Position numbers and translations under genes: made by a program. Shown one piece after another: positions 22,413-34,800 of a stretch of 64,000 bases of DNA; within the stretch, counting starts at the first letter, position 1; each line of letters starts with the position of its first letter. Under the pieces are notes generated by a model. That model saw only the letters and a program-made list of their open reading frames with translations. It was not told the origin of the DNA and did no database searches. Source of the DNA: Pegea sp. RAD2-039 (lineage: Eukaryota; Chordata; Thaliacea; Salpida; Salpidae); contig JAQGEQ010000003.1 of NCBI GenBank assembly GCA_034620365.1, forward strand, positions 682,001 through 746,000. Direction: 5' to 3'.

Positions 22413-25400
22413 ATGAAGAGTTTTAAAGAAGCTATAAGCAATTTTTTTGTTTCACCAACAAAAGATTTCATTTTAAAGCAGTAAGTTATTAAAATTATGT
22501 TTCAAAAAGTCATTAAGTTTTTTATTTGGAAGATGCAATTATGAAGACAACTGTTCAAAAACACTTGATGAAATTAAAGCAATTTATCTACCGTCTTCAC
22601 ATATAAGAAAAATTGAAGAAATTTCTAAATGTCGTTTTCTCACTGTATGCATTTTAAACAACAATTTCATCAAAAATTTTGATCAATTAGAAAATTGTAC
22701 ATTACTTGAAAAATTAGATCTTCATTGTAATCAGGTATCAACTTTTATTTTTTGTTCTATAAGAAGTTTTTTCTTAAGACTTTTATAAAAAAATATTCAA
22801 TTATAATTTAATAAATTTTATAGATAGAAAAATCTTATCTCTTCTATTGAAAAATATAAGATTATAAAATATTTTTGTTCATGAAATTTTTATTTTAATC
22901 ATCAGATAAAAAAACTATTTATCTCTAGATCACAACATTACCAGTTGAATTATTTTGGAAAAAATTAGGATATCTGAAACTTCTTTTACTTCATGATAAT
23001 GGAATATCAAACTATGAAAACATTAAGCCTCTGTTATGCACTACATCTTTAATTGCATTGACTTTATATAATACACCTTTTAGCTTGAAAAAATCTTACA
23101 GGTCTCTAACATTTTAATTTATATTTTTATTATTGTACTTATAATTCAGTTAGTTTTGATTTCATATGCATTTATAAAATTCAAATCGTTTTCCATAAAT
23201 TATTTCTAGGCACCAAGTTGTCAATAGCATTTTCACATTACAAGCTTTAGATTATCATGTTATATCAGATGAAGAAATCATTGAAGATGCCAAATTTAGA
23301 TTCAATTTTACTACATTCAGTCCTAGTCTGAGAATTAACTTATGTGAAGAGTTTTTGAAAAAGGTAACATTATTAATTTACTTGCGAAAATCATTAATTA
23401 GATTGTTTAGAAACCCTTTTCTATCACAAAAGAAGAAGCCATTGAGAGACAATTGAACTCTGTTAAAAAAATTGAGAAAAATATCCATCAAATTCTTGTA
23501 CATGGATCACCTATTCTCATTATACAGAGATGGATCAGGGGTTATTTTGTTCGCAAACACAGCTCGAAAGAAATGTTGAACATTAGGTACTTTAGTTGGT
23601 TTATAAAAAGTAGTTTCTTAACAAGTTTATCAATTAATTTTTTTTAAAGAAAGAGACTGGAAATTATTCAAAAAAAGTTATCAAAAAATAAACTTAAGGT
23701 TTGTTTTTGTTTCTAATAATTGACGTTGTTACTCGTGAGTTTTTCTTAAAAATACGTTTTTTGTTTATTTCCAAAATTATTATTTTCTATAAATCCTTTA
23801 TAAAAATATCAACTTTAGTCTTTCATAATTTTAATTTGTGATAATGCAAATTGCTATGTATGATTTAACTAGCAATTCTTTTTTCTCAAGATTTCAAGTG
23901 AAAATGTAGAAACAAAGGTTTCTTCTTCAATTGAAATAAAACTCCCAAAGTTAGATGGTATTTTAGCAACATCAGTTGGTATTTAAACAGTTTTTAAATT
24001 CTAAAGTTACATCTATTTTGAAAGTATTGTTTTTTTAAGACACAAAGAAAACTAATAAATCTTTAAATGAAAAAGAAAATAACAAGGATGTGATTTTGAA
24101 AGATTTACAAGACTTTAGTAAGTGATTTAATAAAATGAAACTTGTTTGTGCTGTAAACTGATTATCTGTAATTACTCTTGGAAGCCATACTATTGTTACT
24201 AGATTCAGTTTTTTTCAAGTTTATTTCCAATTTTATAATAGAATTCTTTTAAGGTTATTGTTTTAATTGTTTATAATCAGATTTATGACTAAATATTTAC
24301 TTCAACTAAATCTAACTTTGCATAAAGCTGTCAGCTATACATCTTTAAATTTTATAAAGGTATAACTACACAAAAGTCAAAATTAAAGACCATGCCAAAA
24401 AGTAAAACAGACTCTCCTGCAAATCTTTCTGGGTTGGAAAAGTCTCATAGCTTTTATCTTTCATCGGTTGCTATTCCAATTAACAAGGTCTTCAATTTCT
24501 CTATTTAGTTCTATATTAGTTTGGTAAAAGTGGTTTATTTCTATAATTAATTGCAATTAAAAGAGGAATACTAATAAAATTATTTTGTTGTTGTTAATAT
24601 AACCAAAAGTAAAGAAAAATATTTTATTATTGTAAAATTTGAAATTATTTATTTATCGATTCTTTAATATACAGTTTATTGGATAAAGCGATAAAAATCT
24701 TTTTGCTGATTGCAGATAAAGCCTAAAGATGAAATAATTTTGTCCAATAGGAAAACAGGAGAAAGATTGAGACAAGCTATTGATGTCTGGCATCTAGAAG
24801 CATTAAATCAAACTTCTGTTGTAGTCTTAAAACCAAAGATTAAGCATCAAGTACAACTGGAAGTTAATTTCTACGTAGAATTTTTAAACCTCTTTTGTAG
24901 AAAAGCAACCCAGTTAGTTTGTCACTAATGAATGCTGTTACAAAAGCTTATCAAGATAGGATAAAAGATGAAAAACTCATTGAGAAGATAGAATGTGTTT
25001 ACGGTGTTAAAAAAGAACATACAGAAGAAAGAGAAATTATCAAATCATATTGGGTTTGTTCATTATTATTCTGATTATGTTGATAAATAATTGATAAGTT
25101 TTACTTCATAAGTAAAAACTTTACAGCTAAGTCGGCAAGTTGTTAGAACTTTTGACAACTAAAAGCTAAAGTTTTATTTTTATTGGGCGAAAAGGTTTTT
25201 ATGACTGAAGATATCAAACTGAGAAACTGAATACTGAATTAATACAAATTAATTCTTAGCTGTGAGTTAAATTACAGTTGTTGGAGTATTTTCAAACTTT
25301 ACAAACTGTGTGGCTTCTATGTTTCTTAGCATTTTGTTACAAATAACCAAAAGGCTGTTTTGTTATTCTAATAACTTAATTTTCTTTCCATTTTTAGAAT

Positions 25401-26099
25401 GAAAAAAGAATTGCAGCAATAAACAGCAAAAATTCTGATGAATTAGCTATTCAAGAAGCTCGTACTAAAAATAAAGAAAAATTTAATGATTACATTGATT
25501 TAGTAAGTTTTCAAGTTTTACTATCTCTTTCCTGCTGAGTTTTGAACTTTTTGAAATGCATTGGAAATGTTAATAGAATGAAATTACAATTTCAAAATGT
25601 TGAACATTTTACTTTCAAAGGCTCGCAAGAGAAAAAGAATGGCTAATGAAAAGCATAAACAAATACATGGTGACTTATTATTTATGAATAATTTTGTTAA
25701 TCAAAATTCCTCAATATCCCAATCTTTTATAAAATACGATCTTGTAAATCAGAAGAACTACTTAAGAATGAAAAAAAATGTTACAGTAAAGAAATTACAA
25801 GTGAGAAAAAAATAAAGAGTATATATATTAATTTAACTTATTGATTTTTCATACAGCAAGAGAGAGAGGAAACAAAATCAATAATAAAACAACATCTAGA
25901 AAATGAGTGTTTGAAAAAGCAACAAGAAATCTTAAAAACAAAAGAAGTCATCAACAAACACCTGGCCTCAGAAAAACTTGATAGATTACTTGAAGCTCAA
26001 CAAAGAGTTTCTATAATTAAGCAGTTAAAGGTTTGCTAAAAATTACAATTTAGATAGACTTGTTTTGACTTTGATAAATGCTTTTTACAGAATCGATGA
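22413..26099 (+). CDS. LRRIQ3: LRRIQ3-like leucine-rich-repeat and IQ-motif protein (complete, 15 exons)
   Basis: Exons: 22413-22480, 22533-22734, 22929-23101, 23210-23363, 23411-23586, 23650-23698, 23891-23978, 24040-24117, 24360-24487, 24716-24862, 24901-25053, 25398-25502, 25621-25800, 25857-26030, 26091-26099. They sum to 1884 nt, giving 627 residues against 624 in human. Residues about 30-150 are LRRs (LLEKLDLHCNQITTLP, LKLLLLHDNGIS). The LRR cap SLKKSYRHQVVNS with ALDYHVISDEEIIED is the LRRIQ3 signature. An IQ motif, IIQRWIRGYFVRKH, lies at about 236-249, followed by a low-complexity linker and a basic coiled-coil C-terminus (about 430-625). Known LRRIQ3 proteins are tied to ciliated cells; calmodulin binding is inferred from the IQ motif. 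One intron is only 38 nt (24863-24900). The last exon adds just two residues and the stop. Confidence 0.9.
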
Positions 26100-27139
26100 T
26101 TGAAATAGATCTAAAGAATTCAAAAGAAAAGTTTTTTACAATTTCTGGAAAGTTTGACATGTAATATGTAATTAATTATTGCTACAGAACTATATATAGC
26201 TTGATCTTCATAACTAGATAGCTGACGTTTTGTTTGTTATCCTTATTAAATGTTGCAATATCAACTGATTATTCTTCTTTTAAAATCAAATCAAATAAAA
26301 AAACTCTGTTGAAATCAATGAGTCATCTATAAGCTATCTTATCTGAAAAAGATGTTATTTCAGATTTCTCAGTCTTCCATTCTAATCCATTAAAATAAAA
26401 GTCTGGGTTGTATGATAATCATCTCTAGATTGTATATATTTTACAAAAGCAGCAGTGTCTAGTCATACTTTGGTAGTTTTTTTTTGAATTAGTTTTTTAA
26501 TGTCCTCAAAAAACGTAGATAAACAAACGTTTAAATGCGTTAAACAGTTTGAAAATCTCAATTATAAAAGATTAATCCCTAAAATGCTTTTGGCACAAAA
26601 CGTAATTGTTTAAGGTTTACTTCTTTTTGTAATTTATGTTCTGTTCTAATAAGTTGCTATAATGTTAGGTAATATAAATCAGCTGATGAGAACTTAAATT
26701 CTTATTTTATCTTTTGTGTTATCTTTACAAACTTTAAAAGCTTTCCGAATACTGTCAACTACCTAACTTATCAAACAAATGTTATGTAATTACAAAGTTA
26801 ATATTTTAGCCGATGGTCTCCTGGTATTCGACTTATTAAGCCTTTTTCCAAATTTTTTCACCATGAAGTTTTATTGGTTATGTATATTAATCGTGTAAAG
26901 CAACGCACCTTTGCACTGTAAGTTAATTAATTAAAAGAAATATTCATAAGGTAGTATGAAGTGCTTTTTTGTATTACATTTTTAAACTTTCTTGTCATTT
27001 TTACAATCAATTATATGCTATGAAATCTTTCTTTCAAAACTTAAAAGTCTTATCAATGTATTGATCTCTAACAATAGCGTACTTTGAAAATAAATTAAGT
27101 ATTTTAAGAAATATTCTTACTATTAGCAGCGAACTGCTC
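26100..27139. other. 3' flank of LRRIQ3, nothing recognised
   Basis: AT-rich and without a convincing gene. It ends at the tail of the family-2 LINE. Confidence 0.5.
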
Positions 27140-29930
27140 ATTTATTTATTTGACACGTTACCGCGAGATACAAGTTCAACAGCTCTTACAGCAAACAAAA
27201 GCCAAGTATTATGAGCAAAGTCATAATTGAAAAGTCACAAGTATCTCTCGATTAAAGATTAATATAGAAAGTTTAAGTCCACTGTAGAGGCAAAACGTGA
27301 TTCATAAATCAAAAATATAATATGAAAAAATAGAAGAAAGTGAGAAAACTTGAAGCCTTATATATCACTTGCTAAGAAAACTACTTAAATCTTAATTATG
27401 TAACAACATTTTAAAAGATTCGATAGATTTTGATGTAGTGATGGAATTGGGAAAAAATTTCAAACCTTGGTTAACCTATTAAAAAGCTTTTACTCTGCTG
27501 GGTGTTAATAAAGTTGTTTAATTTTGAATGAAAGCCTCTAAGAACGTATGCGAGATTGGGATCTTTAAAGTTTTCTCTGAAGTTAAGATGGTTAAAACCG
27601 TTAGATACTCATTTTAAATAGTAATGATATTAAAAGTTTTGGCCGAGAACGGCCATGTGGTATGTGCTCTAAGTGATGGTATCAAAAACAAAGCAAGACA
27701 CACTAAAATGGAAAAAATAGTAATACTAGGTCAGAAAAAAGTGTTGATAGTGGAAGGATTTAATATTTAGCTTATAAAGACGGTTTTTGTATGAAGAAAT
27801 AGGTGAACCACATCTAAGGAAAACTTTCCTCGTGAATGATCTTTGGATGGATTTAAGCTTTGTAATATATTTTAAAAGAAGAGGACTCCATATAGAAGAG
27901 TTGAACTCTACTTTTAGGATAGATTTATGTAGTAGTAGTACAAAGCTTCAATAATGTACAAATATTTATTGTCCTAAAAGATTTGACAGCTTGTTATAAA
28001 GTTAATGAACAAACAGTTTTTGTGGTAAGCCCATGTTAGTTCTTGAGAGATAAAAACTTATTGCTGCATAAATAAAAGTTAGTTGATGTTAAGTTAGAGC
28101 TGGAAGTTTGACTTATTGGTAGGTGGAAATATTTATCGGTGATGAGATGTCTCGATTGAAGCCAGAGATCAGTGGATTTCAAAGAAGATAATTTAGGGCA
28201 AATAATTTAGTACTAATAAGCTTGGCATCGTTGGTAAAAAGCATTCAATTTTCAAAACTATTTAGTGGTGTAGAACAGTATTCAATGTCATTGATAAATT
28301 TTGAAAAGCAGAGAACCAATAATGTTGCCTTGGGAAACATAACTAAAAACCTCAAAAGAACTTGAAAAAGTCTTATAAATTATGACTTTATTTATCTTAA
28401 ATAAGTTGCTTAATCAAAGAGATGTTAGTGGGGTTAATGTTAAACTTTCTGGATGTTTTTATTGATATGGGATGTGAAACTGAGTCAAAGGCTTTGTGAA
28501 TGTCTAGATGATATAGTATAGATGATATTAGTATTAAATTTTTGCCTGAGGAATATAGCCACTGTTGGAGACATGACAACAGCTGATCAATAAAAGATCT
28601 TTGAGGAAGGAACTCAAATTGTTAATCAGAGAACAGATTGTTGTTGATGAGATAAGTTTTTTTGAAATAATCAATTTAAAGACAGTGCAGAAGTTACTAA
28701 TGAGAGAAATTGGTGGGTAATATAGTGGTTTATTTATGTTCCCTTTTTATAAACTGGAATAATGATAGAACTTTTACATTGTGAAAGTATGTTACAAGAG
28801 GATAATGAAAAATTAAAAGCATGTAATACAGGTTGTATCATAGAATATATAGATCGTTCAACAAAGTAGGAAGGAATTAGTTCAGGTGTGCGAGTTATTT
28901 CTGCTTTAGACGACAGTGAAAATGTCAAATTCAGTGATAACAAAGTCATTCATAGAATTAAATTTCTTTGCTTTAAAAATAATATTTATATTTGTTTGTC
29001 GTTAGTAATTCCCTTCTGAAAACTTTGGTCTCAAAGTTCAGCTTTTTTTAAATCACTGAGATATACATTTTTATTTTTATTAATAAGGGTTGGTATCAAC
29101 GATCTGGAGTTTAATTTTGATTTAACAAATTTCTAAAATTTACGTGATGAGCTTCTATCGTAAATTTTACTTTCCCTGTAGTCGGGCCACTTAAAAGCTT
29201 TAATTTCATATTACTTACACTTAAGTTTGTAGTTTGATATGTATAAGTTTTCTACTTAAGATTTTTTGTATAAGAGATGCTTTTCATTTAACAAGCGTTT
29301 AATGTGCGGTGGAGCTTTAATACGATTGAGATGGGAGGGAGCTTTTAGTTGGACAAAAATTTGGAAAGAACTATTCAGAATTTGTATGAAATACAACAAA
29401 GAATGACAGTAAAGATAGCTTTTTATTAACCATGTATTTCAAGTTAGAGGAGGATAGATTTAATAAGTTTAATAAGTTTAGGGCTATAACACCATTGAGG
29501 ACATTTATAGATGAATTAAACTGAACTTCAAAAGAAATACCAAAATGGTCGCAGGTAGAAGTAAAAGGAAGAATCGAGCGAGCTGAATAGCGGTTTGTTA
29601 ATTCCTGGGGTTTTATACAATGAGAGGTCTAAAATGTGACTTTTTGAATGAGTTGGTTCATCAATAAGTTAAGTTAGAGAATTAGTAGTTTTAAAATTGA
29701 GAAAGGTGTCAGGGGGAGAATCGTCTGAACATTGAAGAATAGTCCAATCTATGTTAGGAAGTTTAAAATCGCTTTGTGGATATCAGATAGCATTGATACA
29801 TTTAAAGGAGGTAGTAAATACAACAAAATCTGACTTTAGATTTCAAGTTAAAAGATCAACAAAGATATTTTCAAAACTGTTTCGAGAATTTTAACTTTAC
29901 CATTTTAACAATTTGAAGTCTTATTTGGAT
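27140..29930 (-). mobile_element. LINE family 2, copy 2 (endonuclease, RT, 3' end)
   Basis: Read on the minus strand: endonuclease remnant with LPNIDW (about 29750); IPSYF and PVYKKG in the N-terminal RT (28949-28734); FLPQRSFIDQLLSCLQQW and LDIHKAFDSVSH (motif A, about 28500). Next are a motif B relic reading SQGNIIGSLLF (about 28310) and LFTNDAKLI in place of the YADD/FADD box (about 28215), then a C-terminal domain with KVFLRCGSP and related pieces. It ends at about 27140 in an AAAT-type tail. The catalytic Asp pair is partly lost (ND) and frames shift, so it is inactive. It shares 9305-11100 with copy 1 but extends through the 3' end. Confidence 0.82.
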
Positions 29931-31057
29931 AGATATAGTTATTCTGATCTGCTTTAGCTTTTTTAACGATTTCTTCACGACAGTTCTAATTGCTTAGATC
30001 AGAAAATCATAATGAATTTTTGACAATTACAATAAGTACGCCTAATTATACGGTTGAATATTGTGTTTTTAGTCTACTTAAAGAGAATCAAGCCTGTATA
30101 AACAAACTATAGTATTGAGAAATGATCTCTTTGGGTAGTCTTAAATATGTTGGATTAGGCAGATCAATTATTTTACTTGGACAGTAGAAATTATAATTAA
30201 TTTTATCATCAAAGTAAATAGCAAAATTTCATGAGACTTTTGGTAATTTTATTTCTGAAATTCTATAGCAAATATTGTTGAATTTAATTTCAATAAAAAT
30301 TTAAGAAATTTTTTATTGTTTTATAAGCCTTATGATTTTTATCAATATAAGATGTTTTCATTAGAACGATCAATGAATGTCTATTGCTATCTAATATATA
30401 TTTTTTATTTTGTCTTTGAAAATTATATTTATTATTTATTAAGCATAAATAGTAATTTTTTATTTAAATGTTTATAATAGTACCTAGTAGATATTTTATT
30501 ATCTTGTTGTGTTCATATTTGTAAAATGATTAAATGTTTATGCCTAAAATAGCAATCTGAAATTGATACTTTATTTTTCATAAAATAGTATTTATAGCTT
30601 TGATAAAATTTTATGATTTTATTATCATTTAGTTACTTAATTAATCAAAACTAAATACTTTGTAGTTTATTGAATATTTCATTATCAAATTATTATAGAT
30701 ATTTTTTCATATAAATTTTAGACAACTTATATCAATTTAATAAAAGAGTTTCATAATTTTTATTATTACATAGATTAAAATTGGTTAAAATAATTTATAT
30801 AAAACTTTTTACTTAAATCATTATGTAATGTTGTAATTATTTCAAATTTTTAGTTGTATAAGTTTGAATAATTATTTAATATCATGCTGATAAAAATAAG
30901 ATTTTCTGTTACATCTCTTTCATTTTGTACTTACAAATTAAAATATTTTGAAGTTTAAAGACAAGTTTAAAATATTATTAGCAATGTTTTGCTTGAATAA
31001 GTTTCAAATTATTTTTTACTTATAGTGTGCAGACACTTCTAAAACTTTGTATGTAAA
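29931..31057. other. Intergenic AT-rich DNA upstream of the DHHC gene
   Basis: No recognised feature; includes the presumed promoter of the palmitoyltransferase gene. Confidence 0.5.
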
Positions 31058-34000
31058 ATGACTAAACCTAATGGTGATTACTGTACAAGATTTTTTCGAT
31101 GGATTCCTTGTGTTTTTATTGCAGCTATAGTTCTATGGTCATATTATGCATATGTGGTGGAACTATGTATAAGTAAATAGCTTATTTGTCAAATATTTAA
31201 TATCTAAATAGGAATTATATAAAATATTTAATAAGAATTGTTTTTTCATGATTTAAAGTATAATTTTCTAAACTTATTTAATCATTTATATATTTCCAAC
31301 TGAATACACAAGTTTTATTTATAATGATATCCTTTTTTGCAGTGACTATTGAATCTACAACAAAGCAAAGTAAGATTTTATAGATTTTAAAGAAATTATT
31401 AAGCCAGCTAATTAAAAATATTTTAATGATAAATAAGTTACCTTAAAGTTGTTACCTAAAAACTTTACCTAATAAATCTTTAAAAGACTCGTTTTCTTAG
31501 ATTCTCTATGTTTAATGAATTATTCTAAGAGTCTTAACTTTGATATCCTTTGCTCTATGTTAAGACAAAAATCTATTGGGTTTATTTTGTAGAGTCAAAA
31601 TAAAGTTTGGCATTCTAGAGTAACTTTGTTGATGCATATTTATAACTATTGAAAGATACCAAAGTATTTGTTAAGCTTCTTGCCTATAAATTATAGTCTT
31701 ATAGCAAATTATTATTTTGAAAAACAAATTTATGAAATAGATTTCTTATTTTGTTATGCTCTGATTAAACTATATGAAGTAAATCAATATTCTCTACTCT
31801 AAGTATATTGCTTTGAAAAGAGGGTTTACTGAAAAGCACCAATTGCTAGCTCATGAAAGAGCTAATATTGGTGAGAAACCATATGATAGTGTTGTATGTG
31901 GAAAATATCATCCTTAATATGGGCATTACTAGTTAGTGGCATTACCCTCTGGTTGATTTGGGAGATTTGGTATAAGAAGTAATAGAAAATCCAAGTTGGA
32001 ACAAAAACTCCAAAATAAAAAATATTGGTAACCTTGTAAGCACCTCATATAGGACAGATAATGCTTATTTTAAACCTAGGGAAGTGTCCTAACTTGCTAG
32101 CCAGTGTTACTGAACATCACATCTAATAATAGCTTGTTTTTATAAAATTATTCTTATTTATTTAAAATAAGCATACACAACTTAAAAAATTTTTTATTTT
32201 AGTTTTGTGTATTATTTTTTTCCAAATACTTTTTATCATGTTTACTTGGTCCTATTGGCAGACAACTTTTACTGATCCAATGAACCCCAGAACTGAAGTA
32301 AGTTAAACATCACTCTGAAAACAAACAATTAATTTTCCAACATTTGTATTTAAGTATACTTTTCCTATCACTATATTTGATCAGTTAATACAAGCTGAAA
32401 CTGAAGATCAAAAACAAGAAACCATCAAAGATTTTGCTTCAAATTTTCCTGGCATGGATCTGAGAACCATGAAAGGAGGAAAGTTTAGATTTTAGTTTTT
32501 GAATAAACCTTCAAAAGTTTAATAAAGTTATCATTTAAACAGGTTACAGATACTGTAGCATCACCGGTCGCTTAAAGCCAGATAGATGTCATTATTGCTC
32601 AGTTGTAAAGCAATGTGTCTTAAAAATGGATCATTATTGTCCCTGGTAGTTATGATTTGATTTTTGTAAAACAAATTAGTCAATTATGTTTTTAGTTTAA
32701 TCTTTAATTTGATAAAAAGAACTCTGACATCTTTTGAATATTTCATGATTATTTTCAGTAATTGAATTTTTTTCTTTGCAAACTTAAATCTGTTTATCAA
32801 GTAGAAAATATCGACGTTAAAAAAACTTTCACTTTCTACAATCTTTACAGACTATTTTACTTTTCAGGGTCAATAACTGTGTTGGTTATAGTAACTACAA
32901 GTTTTTTGTACTGTTCTTGTTCTATGGGCTTCTTTTTTGTCTATACATTTCATTAACCACCTTGTACTACTTTTTGTTGTTTTGGCAGGTGAGTTTCAAA
33001 AGATTTTGTTGTTGTAAGCGATCACAAACCACTCATTAAGATCTCATGTATTTCATCATCTATAACAACTAATTATCTAACTAGATGTTGACTTGTTTAG
33101 TTCCAATTTTTTTGTGATATAAAATAAAGCTGAATAAGACTGAAATTGTTTGCTGAGGTGTTTGTAAAAAGCTTTAACTTTATTCAAATCAGGTATTTAG
33201 ATGATTAATCAATTCAGTTCATATACCAATTGTTGATTTTGTTGATATTATATTGATCAAATAAATTGCTTGACAAATATTAGATTAAAAGCCACACAAT
33301 TTATTAGTTAAGATATGTGTGAAAAGTTTGATAAGATACTCGCATTTATCACCAGTACCTTACATGAAATATAAAGCACTTAAATGAAAGAAACATTTGA
33401 TTTTCACATTTCAATGTAAATACTCATGAATAATTGATTTATATTTTTGCTTTTACCATTCATTGTACAAATATTTTTTTGAGGTTTTACTTAATTAGGT
33501 TTTGTAAATCTTATAATTTTTCTCACAATTTTTGCCATTTTGTTTATTTTTACAGAACGGACTAAAAGGTTCTGGATCAAAATTTCACATCTTATTTCTC
33601 TTCTTTACTTCAGTAATGTTTGCGATTAGCATCACCACCCTTTTCTTCTACCACATGTATTTGGTGTTTACTAATAAAACGACCATAGGTAATTTTTCAA
33701 ATAATCAATAATAATTTCCAAATTAAAATAACTTTAAAATGTTATCTGAGATTCAATTCAGGTATTTCAGTAAACTATATTCCACTTAATTGTGACATCT
33801 GCAGAGTCTTGGCGAGCTCCTGTGTTTAGAACAGGTCCTAATAGTAATGGTTTCAACCTAGGAATAAAACGGAATTTTCAGCAAGTTTTTGGTGAGAATA
33901 TTCTGCTTTGGTTCATACCCATCTTTACCAGGTACAATATTTTCTTCTTGTTTTAAACAGCTGATATTGAAAAGTTTTGATTTAAAAGTTTGCTTCTATT

Positions 34001-34800
34001 ATCTGATAAATAAATTTTATTTATAATCTCAGTACTGAAATACTTAATAGAAGAAATACTAAGATAATTTTGCTTGAAAGTCCTTTGAAGTAGTTCGGAC
34101 AGGTTTCATTTACTTTATTCATTCTTTATTGATTGCCAAGTGGCAACAGTTTTTGAGCTTAAAAAAACTTCTATACATATTCACTAAACTTTTATTAACG
34201 GAAGATTGTTCAATTTTAATTTGTTTGAATTTAGTTTAGGTGATGGTCATACTTTTCCTGTTCGATTAGTTCATGACGTTGAAAGCGGATATGCTAATGG
34301 GTAAGAATATCTTCAGTTCTAAAAGTGATTTTTTCATCAACTTATTTATTTCACTTCATGCTTAACACACAAATATTCTTTCGATCTATTATTTAGATGT
34401 CAGTTTTCGCTAAAAACCTCTTTTGTTGCTCTAACCCTGGTATCCATATGTATCTGATGTATAATAGATGCTTCTGCATGCATCATACGGAACCATTTTT
34501 TCAGTTTTTTAATTTTATGAAGCATTGTACAGATGGTAGCTGACAATTGTAGGATGTAGAAATATATTTTCATTTCAAAAATAAATCAGTTATTTAAAAA
34601 CTTTATTAAACAAATGAAACATAAAACAACTTTGAATAGTTAAATCATTTCAGCTTCCGGTGACTTTATAGTATTCAAAAAAATGACAAAATAAGAAATT
34701 GAGATTTTCTTAATATTCTTTTTACAGACACCATCAAATCAAAGGTGGTTTAGAACCTTCATTCGATAGTTTCACAAGCGAAAGAGGTTATCCAACTTGA
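31058..34800 (+). CDS. ZDHHC15: Palmitoyltransferase, ZDHHC15/2/20 type, with DHYC core and reduced zinc sites (complete, 10 exons)
   Basis: Membrane S-acyltransferase of Golgi/plasma-membrane type. Exons: 31058-31172, 31343-31369, 32203-32297, 32385-32482, 32550-32645, 32868-32988, 33556-33688, 33805-33931, 34235-34300, 34728-34800. Total 951 nt, 316 residues (human ZDHHC15 has 337). TM1 (about 14-34) contains [12 protein letters not shown] and TM2 (about 48-66) contains [13 protein letters not shown]; the Cys-rich domain spans 113-155, then TM3 and TM4, a TTIE (TTxE) motif, and [18 protein letters not shown] (the PaCCT-type motif). GDGHTFP is also conserved. The catalytic tetrad reads D139-H140-Y141-C142, so DHYC. 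Relative to the family, zinc site 1 is C114, T117, Y127, C134 and site 2 is C128, V131, Y141, C148: each has lost two of four ligands. The frame is open throughout, so this is not simple decay. A 31.8-kb zinc-finger relic lies in intron 2. Confidence 0.92.
31816..31917 (+). pseudogene. C2H2 zinc-finger relic in intron 2 of the DHHC gene
   Basis: A 33-codon frame reading [11 protein letters not shown], then [14 protein letters not shown], and ending at a stop. It keeps the second half of one C2H2 finger, a TGEKPY-type linker (IGEKPY) and the start of the next finger, whose first Cys is Ser. No splice signals bind it to the host gene. It may come from a lost zinc-finger gene, a retrocopy, or the DNA-binding part of a transposon. 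Confidence 0.5.

Noticed and set aside
31171-32202. An additional coding exon in the large DHHC intron 2
   Set aside because: The only protein-like stretch is the zinc-finger relic, which lacks splice sites in phase with the host gene.
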